Source of the DNA: Syngnathus acus
Lineage: Eukaryota; Chordata; Actinopteri; Syngnathiformes; Syngnathidae
Direction of reading: 5' to 3'
DNA length: 64,000 nt
Assembly: GCF_901709675.1 (NCBI RefSeq)
Contig: NC_051093.1
Span: 10,302,053 to 10,366,052 of the forward strand
Each line of letters opens with the position of its first letter. Within the stretch, counting starts at the first letter, position 1. The position numbers and the translations under genes were made by a program. Positions 31,687 to 43,014 of the stretch are shown in pieces. A model generated the notes under the pieces. That model saw only the letters and a list, made by a program, of their open reading frames with translations. It was not told the DNA's origin and searched no databases.

Positions 31687-32278
31687 CAGAGTGAGATTAC
31701 GTCTGACAACATGCAGCTTTAGACTGGCTTCCATGTTGAAGTACATGCCACAGCAGATGCCACACAACCCCCACCTAGTACAGTATGTGTCTTAAGTTCA
31801 TTGGAGTTCCTTTTTTGAAATGTTGACTTGCATTTGACTTGAAATGATTTATTCTGCAGATGGGAAATGATTGACCAAAAACAAAACTGTACACACTTAT
31901 AAAACACAAATAACAGCAGTATGATGACAAAAGTGAACATTGGCACACGCACCACAAAAACCAACATAGTAGTTCCAATGAAGAAGCTTCAAAGAGTGCT
32001 AAATGAAAAAAAATGAAATCCCTTCACCAGCATTCAGAACGGGGGACCAGCCCTTATTGTGGTTATGGATTCGAATTAGGTAATAATAAGCCACATTCAA
32101 TGAAGCGTTGATTGAACAGGTCGCACAATTGCAACATTTTCAAGGCGACAAAGAAAAGAAAAGGAAAATGGGTGACACCTACTGGCCACTCTTTGCGAGC
32201 GACGTTCCACTCCACGCGACCCTTGCTTGTCATCCCATCTGATTGCAAAATGAGAAAAAGCATCCGTCGGGGTGGCTG
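31083..32278. other. 3' flank of the mucin-like gene
   Basis: No gene seen. Contains a (GGCT)n array and a poly-A (31430-31447). A TTTATT at about 31849 could be the mucin-like gene's minus-strand polyadenylation signal, unproven. Confidence 0.5.
31618..31686. repeat. (GGCT)n array
   Basis: About 17 perfect GGCT units. Confidence 0.95.
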
Positions 32279-35200
32279 TCAGTTTTTCTTATCGTCGCCA
32301 GGCAGGAAGTAGGGGTTCTCGTGGCCTTGCATCAAATAGGAGTAACGCGACGGGTTCTTATTGGTGAAGGTCTTCATTCCGTCGGGGTTGAGATCGTACG
32401 ACCCTGACTGAAACGGCAGTGAGAGCGGTTGACGTGTTAGTGTCACATGTGGCGCACGCACACACAGGAAGCTGTGCCACCACCACCACCACACCACCAC
32501 CACCACCAGCAGCAGCACCGTAGTTGTGCTGCACACTAAAGCCACCGAGAGGGAGGAAGGGAGGGAGGGCCGGATCAAACCTTACCTTTTTCCATCCTCT
32601 CTGCTTGGAAGGAAAGCCCTAAAGCGACACATCGGGAGTCAGCCAAAGCAGGGAGCAAGGGCAGGAAACTAGCTACTAGCAGTACTAGCTAGTAGCCGTG
32701 CTACCAAATGACTACGTTTAAACATTCACTGCAGAATCTGAAAGATGAACTTTGATATCATCTCCTTTGCCAATGATTCGGGAGACAGCATAGGGGCAAA
32801 ATGATGAAGATTGATGAAGGCCAATGGTCTGGTCTGCTTCAACCTTTTTGTTAATACCATGGTACATTATTAAACCAAATAGTTTGCCTCAAATGACTCT
32901 GACTTACTGTGGTGATACGCCAACGGATGTAATGGCTTTTTTCCCCCCTTTTCTTTTTTAGTTGCCTGGCTTGTGAAAAGAAAGAGTGGCGCTCACCACG
33001 CCGTTGCCATGATGCCCTTTTTCCATCATCTCCATAGTGGCTGCAGCGTCCCAGGTGGCGGCGGTGGCGGTGGTAGCGCGGGGAATGGGCGTGATGCCAA
33101 CAGGCCAGGGCTTGGTCAACTCGCCCCCCGCCGGGTACGGACTGGGATCGCTGTGCTCCGCCTGGCCTCCAGAGCACCTCCGCCTGGTGTGGACAGTGCT
33201 CATTTTCATTTCATCCTTTTTTTCTATGTATTGAAGCATTGTTTGGACCATTAAAAATGGCAAAGCAATGTTTGTCGTCTCAATCATTTATCATGTTTTA
33301 TATCTCTTGTTGCTTCTACGTTACAACTATTTAGTCGATTTGGTTTTTGTGTCGTGGACTACAGTGCTCCCTAGTGGTCAGCAATTGCACACGTCAGTTC
33401 AGTTCTGACGGACTGACTCACCAGCAGCAGTAGGAGAGCAAAGCCAAGATGATGATGATGAGTAGAATTCCGCCCAAAACGCAGGAGATGACCACCAGCG
33501 CCAGCAGAGACGCTGTCAACACACACATTTGTTGACACTCTCGGCACGACATAACAAATCATGTCGTCGTCGTCGTCGCTCACAGTCAGTGCAGTTGAAG
33601 CCTGCATATCCAAAGGCGCATCTGGAAAAGACAGGAAACATTCAAATGGAGTGAAAAGTGCCTGTATGTCAAGGTGAAAATTGGTTCGTTCTTAGCGGGA
33701 TTCAAACTTGCTAGTTAGTATCTTACGGCGGCGGCGGCGCTTTGAGCGGCAAAAACACCGAAATAGGTTTCCTTTAAAAGTAGCTTTCTTATTTGAATGG
33801 AAATGTGCAGGTTGACTTACATCTGGCAGCTGTTGCCCACCACTTCCTGCCCGCTTGGACAAGCTGCAAACACACACAAAGAAATGCATGACAAAACTCA
33901 AGGTGCTCTTATCCATTGTTGTCGTCATTAACGTCCGTCCAGTCTTTGTCGTCAGCGTACGGTTCGGGGTTGTCCGCTTGTCGTGGGGTCGGACTGGCCG
34001 TCGTCATTCTTTTCGCTCGCTCGCTACGTACGTCGTCATTGTTGGTGTCATGTCTTCCTTTACCCTTGCAGCTGGTGTTGGAGTACACCGTGGAAATGTA
34101 GCCAGCTTTGCAGGAACAGCCCACGCGACCCTTAGCACTGGTGCACCAAGTCGTGACGGCGTCACAGGGAAGTGGAACCTGATCGCACAACTTTGTGCCT
34201 ACCAGAAAGAAAGAAAGAAAGGAAATGTCAACAAACGGGGTCGCCAGTGGGCTGGGATGGCTGGGCAGGCACCACCGCGGTGGTGTTGGCTCACCGCTAA
34301 ACGTAGCGTTGAGCAGCAAGCCTTGGGAGCTGCTCCTGATGGCATCCTGGATGACCTGCTCCACTGCCTCCTCAGAGTTTTGCGTGTTGTCAAAGATGTT
34401 GTTGACAGTGGCCAGGACGCTTCCTGGGCTGTGGGAAAAGCAAACGGTGGCAAACGGTGAAAACTTTCCCCAGGCCAGGCCAGGCCAGGCCAGGCCAGGC
34501 CAGGCCAGTGCAAAGTGCTATCAACCTTTTGAATTGTTTTTCCAATGTTGGATGACCTTATATATATATATATATATGACCTGTGCCAGGCCACGGGACA
34601 GGACTTAATAACTCACGCTAGCTGCACCACGTTAGAGCGGACGTATCCCGGCCGACCTGCGAAGGCGCCAGCGAGCTGCAAAACACAAGATCTGGCTGCT
34701 AAACAAAGAACAATTCCAAACGGTCCTCATTTTGCGCGACGACGCACGAGCTGACCGAAGCCGAGATGTCCGCGGCCGTCTCTCGGAACACTTGGGAGGA
34801 CCTGTCCAACATTTCCTTGTCAAATGTCAAGGACGTGAGGTGGAGCCGCCCAGGGAACACTTGAGCTGAAGAAGATGACTCAATAAGACACGCACGCCTT
34901 TTTTACCAGCGGACGTTTGGAAGAAGTTAGGCTTACCGCGGACGCAACGCTGGCCCAGGAGGAAGCTTCCGGAGAGGCACTGGCAGGTTCTGTTTAAGCA
35001 GACGCTTTCAAGGGGACACTGTTCCGCAGGACAAACTAGAGCGGAGCGGATGGAAACAAATGATGCATTCAAGAGACTGTTCATCCAAACGGTACAACGT
35101 GATACCTATGGTTGCGTCGTTCTGGGTGGGGCCGGGCGAGCTTTGGGTGGCTTTGCTGGCTGAGGTTGGCGTGAGGACGCTCGTCGCTTCACGAGTAGTC

Positions 35201-38200
35201 GCTGCATTGTAGTGTTCAAAAAGGAGCAACCGTCAATCCAAAGACGACAACACGCAAGTTCCTCTGCTGTGGCCCTACCTCCTGATGTCGCCTCGGAGGC
35301 CGGGGTCGGGCCGTTTGTGCTGACAACGGCGGACGTTTCTGTTGTCCTTGTGACTTTGTCGGACTGAGGGCCGGTCGTCGTCCGAGTCGTTGCGTCGACG
35401 CTTAGAGTTGACGACGGGCTGGTGGTTATTACAGCTGTTGTCGCCTCAGCCGGTGTCATCCAGGTGGTCCGGTCAGGTGGACCGGTAGTCGTCGTGGAGT
35501 CGGTCGGACCGGCTGCGGTCGTAAATGTCGGACCGGTGGTTGTCGGTGACGTGTAGCTGTCGGTCGGGCCGATCGTTGTCGTGGAGTCGGTCGGACCGGC
35601 TGCGGTCGTAAATGTCGGACCGCTGGTTGTCGGTGACGTGTAGCTGTCGGTCGGGCCGATCGTTGTCGTGGAGTCGGTCGGACCGGCTGCGGTCGTAAAT
35701 GTCGGACCGGTGGTTGTCGGTGACGTGTAGCCGTCGGTCGGGCCGATTGTTGTCGTGGAGGTAGTGTCGTTGCTCAAGCCGGTTGTTGTCATTGGGCTTG
35801 TGCTGCTGTTAGTCCAACTGGTTGTTGTCAGTGACGTGTAGTTAGTCAGGCTGATTGTTGTCACCGAGGTAGGGTCATTCGTTAAGCCCGTCGTTGTCAT
35901 TGGGGTTGTGTCGTTGTCGGGCGGACCGGTTGTCGGGAGTGATGTCAGGCTGATTGTTGTCACCGAGGTAGTATCGTTGTCGGTCAGGCTAGTTGTCGTC
36001 GTCGAGGTCGCCGTGTTGTTGTTGGGGCCGCTACGTCGTCGTCAATAACGTTGTGTCGTCCTTGGTCGGACCGCTTGTCACTGAGGTAACGGTGTCGTGG
36101 CCGGATGTTATGTCCATGGAATTGGTTGTTGCCATCGAAGTTGCGCCATTATTTGTCAGGCCCGTAATCATCGCGCTCGTCTCGTTGTTTATACCGGTCG
36201 TTAATCTGCCCCTTGTTGCCATTGAGATTGTGACATTGTTTTCTGCACGTGTCGACGTGTCGTCGTCGGTCTGGCCGGTCGATGTCATTGATGTTACGCG
36301 GTCGCTCTGACCGGTCGTTATGATGTCACTGTCTGTCGGACCAACCGCGGCGGCGTCTGGGCCGGTCGTCGTCATCCAGGCGGTGCCCCGGTCGCTCACG
36401 GTCGTGAGTATGACTCGTGCGGCTGTAGTTGCGGTGGGACTGCGATGGGTCGGGTCCGGCGGCCGTGCCGTCACGGTGTTGCCGGTTCGGCCCGTTGATG
36501 TCGCTACGCCGCTTGTCAGTGAGAGTGTGCTGCTTGCGTCGGAGTTTTTGACAGACGTCTCCTCTCTGACGGTTGTCGTCAATGGATTGGCTGCGGATTG
36601 CGTGGAAGTCGCGCGGTTGCTCATTGGAGCCAGCGTTTCTGTTGTCGTCGTGTTTTCGCCATTGCTGAACATTCCCTCGGTGGTGGCGGTAACAATGTCA
36701 AAGTCGATTGCCATCACTGCAGTCAAAAGAAAGATGAAGAAATCAGCAAATAGGAAGAAAGCTAAGATATCTTGATGGAAGAAGGAATTCTGACAATATC
36801 AGTCGAAAAAATGAATGTGCAAGTTTTGACATGAGTAGTATTGGACTTCCTCCAACTAGTTCAAGTGTTCTTTTGGAAAACGCTTCTCTCTCGATGAAAC
36901 TAATCTCTTTCGGAATGTGTTTAAATATGACACGACTTACAATGTAGCCCATTTGTTCGCCATTCTGTGGTCTGACATTCCTAAACATGACTCAAGAGAC
37001 ATTCGAGGCAATATCGCCACATTTGAACTTTTAGGATATCAACATCATCCGGAAGGCTGACATAGGAAATAGTTGGAGGAGGAAAGGGATAAAAAAAGGA
37101 ATCACAGTGTGCTGCTTGTTATCCCACGTCTGTTCCCAGTTACAGCGCCTTTACGACGGGATGAAGCCCAAGTCGCCAGGCGGTGGCAGCCTGCTTGCTC
37201 TGTTGACAACTGCTCATCAGCCAACTAGCATCACTCAGCAATTCAAATTGGCGCTTTAGCACCTAAATGAGCAAAATGGGAAGTGGCTCTAGGTTCTCAG
37301 AGGAAATGAAGCGCCCGCTGCCCGTAAGTAGCGTGCCGGTGACGCGCTCGTCTGGGTTACAATTTAACAACAGCGCGCTAATCTGGGATTGGATGACCAG
37401 TGACGGAGATGACGGCAAAACCTCCTAAACTACATCCAGCGGTGCTCGCCTTCATTCCCGCTCGCCACACCCTGTTGGGGGGGCTGAAGGTTAGATTACC
37501 TTTCACGCAGAGAATTCTCCCTGCATTCTTTCCATTCAACTTGCTCCATTTGATCCTTTTCTTTCACACCTCGTCCTATGATGTGTCATTGTTTGACTGG
37601 TCAAGTAGTGAGTGTGGTCGTTATGGTGACATAAGTCAACGTTTGTGTGTGCATGTGTACAGAGGTGTGTATGTGTGTGTGTCTGTGTGTGTGTGTGTGT
37701 GTGTGTGTACGCGTGTTATCAGCACCTTTCATTTCCATAGAATGGTCATAGTGGAACATTAAGTCTGTGCCGGCGCTAATAAAAAGGCCGCACGGCACGA
37801 CGCAGCAGGAGGAAGAGGCGAGCCCTTGTTAAATAGACAATAAATCATAGTCAGTTGATTTGAAACCAGTTCCATTACAGTATACATTTAGAAATCGCTG
37901 TCCAAAATATGTTTCTAAAACAACCGGGCTGAAATACGATGCTGTGATGAAGCAAGCAAAAGCCTTTCCAAACCAACTGAGCAGGTGGAATCCAATGAAA
38001 GAGGCCTTGCTTTCTACGTTATGATGACAGCCATAAACCAAGAGCAGCATGCCATGCGCTCATTAAGAGTGCCTTGTCCGCCTGCCTGCGTGGCTGCCTG
38101 CCTGCGTGGCTGCCTGCGTGGCTGCCTGCCTGCGTGGCTGCCTGCCTGCCTGCGTGGCTGCCTGCCTGCCTGCCTGCGTGGCTGCCTGCCTGCCTGCCTG

Positions 38201-38349
38201 CGTGGCTGCCTGCCTGCGTGGCTGCCTGCCTGCCTGCCTGCCTGCGTGGCTGCCTGCCTGCCTGCCTGCCTGCGTGGCTGCCTGCCTGCCTGCCTGCCTG
38301 CCTGCGTGGCTGCCTGCCTGCGTGGCTGCCTGCCTGCCTGCCTGCGTGG

Positions 38350-38428
<79 letters not shown>

Positions 38429-40393
38429 CGTGCGTGGCTGCCTGCCTGGCTGCCTGCCTGCCTGCCTGCCTGCCCGCCTGCCTGCGTGGGTTTATCCTGC
38501 TGCAGATAGATAATCCGCACAGACACAAAAGGGGTGACTGGGTCAAAGGTGGTCTGCAAACACACACTCAGAGGACGCGGATCAGAAAGGTCGGCTTTTG
38601 CCGTGAAAAGCACATGCTTCACGCATACACAATGATGCTACTGTAGGGTGCTGATCCCGCTCGAGGCCAGGCCAGGCCAGGCCAGGCGCTGTCCTTTGCG
38701 CTTCCCGTCGTGACCGAGCCTCTTTCAGGCAGAGAACCCAAAAAAGAGAAGTGTAACAAAAGAGCCAGCCGCCTAAGCCTTTCATGTGAAATACAAACGC
38801 AAAAGTGCTTTCGACACAACCTGGCGTGAGAAGCGAGTGTCGAGTGTCCCAACTTTACACCTCGTTTCAGCTCACACAATTGGATACCATGAGCAAGTTC
38901 ACTTCCTGGAACTTTGCCAAGTATCGGCTCATGCTGTTCAAATGTGATGATACATTGAATCAGTAGTTCAGGCATTATGGATGTGCAGTGCCGCCCAAAT
39001 GTTAAGGAAAATACACTGCTGTTTGTGGCATGCGCACATTTCAAACATGTCACGTGACTCAGCAGGACTCCATAAAATGGCATCAGACAGCTTTTATGGA
39101 GTCGCTTGAGGGCACGTGTGTGTGTGTGTGTGTGTGTAAGACATGTTTAATCGCTGAAACAGAAAGCAAATCTGGTGTTGGGGTCATTCATCAGGACCAG
39201 GTGGACTTGTACTACTCAGTCATTCTGAGAAGAAGTGCTTCGCTTGTATCCTAGCTAAACACACAACAGTCCTCCAAAACTTCCTGGATCCGGGCTAAAG
39301 TTCCTGCTGTGGAAATAAAGCCTTATGAGAGGCCCAACAGATGGCCGTGTCGCACGACCTCTGCAGGTATCATATCCAATTAAAACTGGGCCAAGCACAA
39401 CCTAAGACTTGCGTCCTCTTGCACTCTAATCCACACAAATGGACGTACACAATCTAACTCGCGTATGATGGTTAAAAAAAAAAAAAAAAAAAAAAAGGGT
39501 ACCTAAGGTCAGGAGGAAATTGAAGTCGGTTGCCTGATGCAGAGGAACGGGAAGTAACGCTGCTACACAATTGGAAACGTGGGCCAGGTGTAACATCAGG
39601 GGCTAGGTCTGATGAAACCAGAATGCGGAACCGAGAGGACGTCGCCACTTCAGGCGCACTTGGTCACGCCTCCATCCGTCCGTCCGTCACAAAAGAGGGG
39701 CAACACCCTTGCGGCAGGGCAGGCAGGCAGGCACGTGACGAGCCTCCCTGACTCGGTCAAGTCTCGGCCACAGCTAAAAATTGGCCCAATGTTATTGAGC
39801 GTCCTTTGGTTAGTTTTGAAATGACCTTTTGACACAATGCGATTTTGGAACACTTCTTTTTCACAAATGCTGCCATAAAAAAAGCAGAAATAACCTGTGC
39901 ATCCACCTGCTGCCATTCATATAGGCGGGGCAGCCAGATTCAGACTGCCATATAATTTTATGTGGCCCACCAAGGCAAACAGAGTGTCTACTTCACGTTT
40001 CTTTCTAAATGGATTTGTTGCTTTTCATATTCCCAGAAAATCTTGAATTTGGCACCCCTGTTATAACAGCATGTGTTCAAGTCAACAGGCCCTAATTTCA
40101 CACCATTTAATTTCATTTAATTTGAGATGGGGTTTTTTTTTTTTTGGTAGTGCCGTGAGACTTTTCTGAAGTCAAATAGGCATGCCTCGTCTCAGAGGCT
40201 GCTATTAGTTTACGGGCTGAAGCGTATCCACTATAGTTGAGGCGAACGCGCAGAAAGCAATGCAAAGAAAAAAAACAAACCAAAATACAAGCCATGTCCT
40301 ACGTGACGTCACGTCAGCCAGAAATTGCCAAGTTAACTCACCCATGGCGGCGACAAGGAGTGAGTTGAGGACATGCAAGTGGTGGAGCAGCAT
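32279..40393 (-). CDS. Mucin-like type I membrane protein with EGF-like and SEA-like modules (frame break in repeat exon)
   Basis: Exons in gene order: 40342-40393 (tentative signal peptide, MLLHHLHVLNSLLVAAM), 35279-36716, 35106-35201, 34937-35035, 34756-34859, 34617-34675, 34295-34428, 34064-34198, 33821-33863, 33584-33621, 33422-33512, 32997-33183, 32586-32618, 32279-32407. Junctions are GT-AG and phases agree throughout except inside the second exon. About 878 aa after allowing for one break. Order: signal; Thr/Ser/Pro-rich O-glycosylation region with three 29-residue repeats; EGF-like (CPAEQCPLESVC); SEA-like segment (FPGRLHLTSLTFDKEM to GSVLATVNNIFDN); Cys-rich EGF-like modules (CSCKAGYISTVYSNTSC; CAFGYAGFNC); membrane span LLALVVISCVLGGILLIIII; and a cytosolic tail ending FLPGDDKKN. 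Architecture is that of MUC13/MUC17-like cell-surface mucins; I do not recognise a named orthologue. The TAG at 36031-36033 interrupts the repeat frame. The first exon is supported only by phase, donor and hydrophobicity. Confidence 0.78.
34471..34508. repeat. (CCAGG)n pentanucleotide repeat in a mucin-like gene intron
   Basis: About seven CCAGG units next to the exon starting at 34428. A (TA)n follows at 34559-34577. Confidence 0.9.
35483..35757 (-). repeat. 87-bp coding repeats in the mucin-like gene
   Basis: Three tandem copies of a 29-residue unit (GPTFTTAAGPTDSTTT core), with starts spaced exactly 87 bases (for example 35521, 35608, 35695). Because the period is a multiple of 3, the frame is kept. 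Threonine and serine make up roughly half of each unit. Confidence 0.93.
38081..38489. repeat. (TGCC)n array with TGCGTGGC interruptions
   Basis: About 410 bases of TGCC tetramers broken at intervals by TGCGTGGC octamers, always in four-base register. It keeps several frames open on both strands (up to about 200 codons), which is compositional. The same motif pair makes the array at 55486-55809. Confidence 0.95.
39925..40060. mobile_element. Diverged fragment of the TGTCAAACTC-type MITE
   Basis: TTTTATGTGGCCCACCAAGG and the end TTTGGCACCCCTG match the element at 29571-29896 in order and orientation, with truncation and divergence. Confidence 0.7.
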
Positions 40394-40751
40394 GATTCCG
40401 GTGGTCGCAAACTTATAACGGTACCGACGCGGGCCCGAATGCGCGCTACAGGTGCTTCTCTCTCAGGCTGCCAGCAGGCAAGCAGGCAAGCGAAGGAGGA
40501 GGAGGAGGAGGAGGAGGAGGCTCGCTCCGGCCGGGGCACAGCCTCTCCCCCCTCCCGTCGGGGCATTATAGGCTTTTGTGCTGCGCCTTCCGATTGGACC
40601 GCTGTCGCTGTCAATTAGCGTTGCCGTCTGAAGGTCCCGCCTCCTCCACCTCTTTGCCCGGCTTGCCAATGGCGACACACAAAACGGCTAGTGTACAATC
40701 AAGTTCTATTTTTAACACGATTGTTTGCCCCGCTTTCTCTCACGCTGGCTG

Positions 40752-40815
40752 CCCGGGCGGGCGGGCAGGCAGGCAGGCAGCCACGCACGCAGGCAGGCAG
40801 GCAGGCAGGCAGGCA
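40752..40815. repeat. (GGCA)n repeat
   Basis: GGCA and GGCG tetramers interrupted once by CCACGCAC. Confidence 0.88.
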
Positions 40816-41881
40816 AGCCATCAAGGGACAGACAGTGTGTAAACTCCGCTGATTTTTCAATCTTCATACATTTCTCTCACGTCAACCCACAAGAGTCACA
40901 GTGTCACAGCCACAAGCTCTTTATCTCATTTAGTCTCATCTTAAGACCTCTCTTTAAAAAAGAAATAAATACATTTAGAAATTTACCACACATGGTTTTG
41001 TATATCTGGCACCAAAATGAGATGATTTGAAATACATCAAATGAAAAGTATTCAAAAGTTCAGCTGGCATTCTGGAAGTACCTTTGTGAAGATGTACGGT
41101 ATAACGTAGGCGTTCCAGCATCAGGTTTTCGTATGGAACCCGTTCCTGTGGAAGAAAGGCCTCGAGACATCGTGCTCACCTCGCTCTTATCTCGGGCACA
41201 CATGTGGCGGGCGAGCAGCCGCCATTTTTCAATTTCCATTGTCGTCGTGGGCCTTAGCAACCACCGGCGAGCGAGACTGTCGGCTCATGCTATCCAGCCA
41301 AAGTCGACCATCTTACATTTATAGACAAAATAGATTCTACACTATCTTATTCGTCTTCTTATTAATGTTTTTTTTGAGTAAAAATAACAAGCAGGTTTTT
41401 TGGCACGAGTTTATTGTTTTCCTCCCTAATCACTCTTAAATTTACTGGACAGCAACGTCTGGAGTGAAGCGATTCACAAAACCTTAAATATAGAAAAAAC
41501 ACAGCTATGACATTTGGGCGGTTGTAAAATAAACTCAGAAAATATTTTTAATATGTAGTATTAAAATAAAGGGTTGTAAACGTGAGATGTGCTATCCCCG
41601 CATCTCATGTATATATTTTGATATCCATATGAGGTATATGAGGCAAATTTTCAGCAGATATCAATCATGGAAGACATTTTACAATAATAATGAAAAAAAA
41701 CAAGCATAATACATTTACAAATGACACCTAATATGTACTAAACAAGGCAATTAATTATCTTATCTGACTAAGCTAACATTTTGTCACTCAATTGAATGAC
41801 TCATTCACAAACACCAATAATCAGCAGAGCAAATGGCTAACTAACACAATGTTAGGGACGATGGGACCACCACATGGAGGA

Positions 41882-41920
41882 CCCCCCCCCCCCCCACACA
41901 CACACACACACACACACAGA
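41882..41920. repeat. Poly-C followed by (CA)n
   Basis: About 14 cytosines run directly into about 12 CA units. Confidence 0.92.
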
Positions 41921-43014
41921 CAGGGTAAGGGCTCTAAAGAGAAAAAGTTGACCTATGCAAAATGGATCAAAGTGCTCAATGGATTCCTTGCAAGAAATGT
42001 TGAGGATGAGGGGCCACAACTCATCGTGTCAAATCCGTACACCAAAGTCTGCCAGGAAAGTATGAAAAAAGTCAAGAAGAAGCCCAAATGTTGAAGGGAT
42101 AACTACTATACAAGAATAAAACCACAATTTGGTTGAAAACGTCCTTCTTTCACAACTATAATGTTGTACATGAATAAGAGGAGGGGATATATATATATAT
42201 AACAAGGGCGTGAACACTTTATGGAGATGAAATTTCAAGAAAAATCTATGGCACATTTCGAGCAAGTATTAAAATGCTCATTGTCACTACAAGCTGGGAA
42301 TTTATTTGGCATTCACTCCGCTCAATCCAAATCACATCTTGGCTCTCATTACCATTTTGTTGTGGCCCTTATTAGACAGCTTTGCAGTTTGCACACACAT
42401 GGCAAATGAAAAGGAAAGAAGGGGAGGGAGAGCGAGCGAGCGCGCGAGCGAGCGAGGGAAACGTTGAAGAGAGAAAAAAAAAAAGTGAAGCGCTTTTCCT
42501 ATTGCTGTCCACTAGCAACCCCTACTGGTCAACAAACGTTTTTTTTTTCTTTTTATTCCAATGACGTTTTTGCCCTAAACGACCCTTGTTCTTCCTTGAT
42601 GGCCACCGTGATTAAATCTGTATCATAATATATATATATATTCTTATAAATATATATTGATAGATCATATACACAAGCATGGTCAAGAAAAGACTGCATA
42701 ATCTCTATATTGCCAAGGAGAAAGTGTTTTCAGTGTTCACACTCATTCATCATGTCAGCAACTTCTTGTTTCCTGAGTAGTTCTTTTTTTTTGCATGACC
42801 AATCCTGGGCTATTATTTTATCGCTACACACTAGCTATTTCAGCTAACTGGTGGAAAATATCACAATATTAGTATCATCGCAAAAAGAATACGACACTTT
42901 CTGAAACGGTTGTAATTCATAAATAAAAAGGAAAATCAATATCAAGGAAATTAACGGTGTGGAACGAGCAGTGGCATCACAATCAGTCCAAAACTAACTT
43001 TGACCTTTGTGGTC

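Larger units (their letters stand above)
36717..40341 (-). other. Putative first intron of the mucin-like gene
   Basis: 3.6 kb holding (GT)n at 37663-37709, the TGCC/TGCG array, a CCAGG run (38664-38690), a second (GT)n at 39115-39138, poly-A (39477-39496) and a MITE fragment. No exon with family similarity was seen. Confidence 0.55.
40394..43014. other. Intergenic region between the mucin-like and znf281-like genes
   Basis: 40400-40680 is CpG-rich with CCAAT-type boxes and a GGA repeat (40495-40520), a reasonable promoter area for the mucin-like gene if its first exon is correct. Then a GGCA array, AT-rich unique sequence (41400-41800), poly-C/CA, and short (TA)n tracts. A minus-strand AATAAA (42552-42557) could end znf281 transcripts. 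Confidence 0.5.

Noticed and set aside
35993-36775. Plus-strand frames opposite the mucin exon (105 and 151 codons)
   Set aside because: Antisense shadows of the Thr-rich repeats (ACN codons read as Val/Ser on the other strand).
38081-38489. CRISPR-like regular repeats
   Set aside because: No unique spacers; it is a eukaryotic tetranucleotide array. No other part of the window resembles a CRISPR array.
38014-38646. Overlapping open frames of 135-202 codons on both strands
   Set aside because: Produced by the TGCC/TGCG repeat, which contains no stop codons in several frames.
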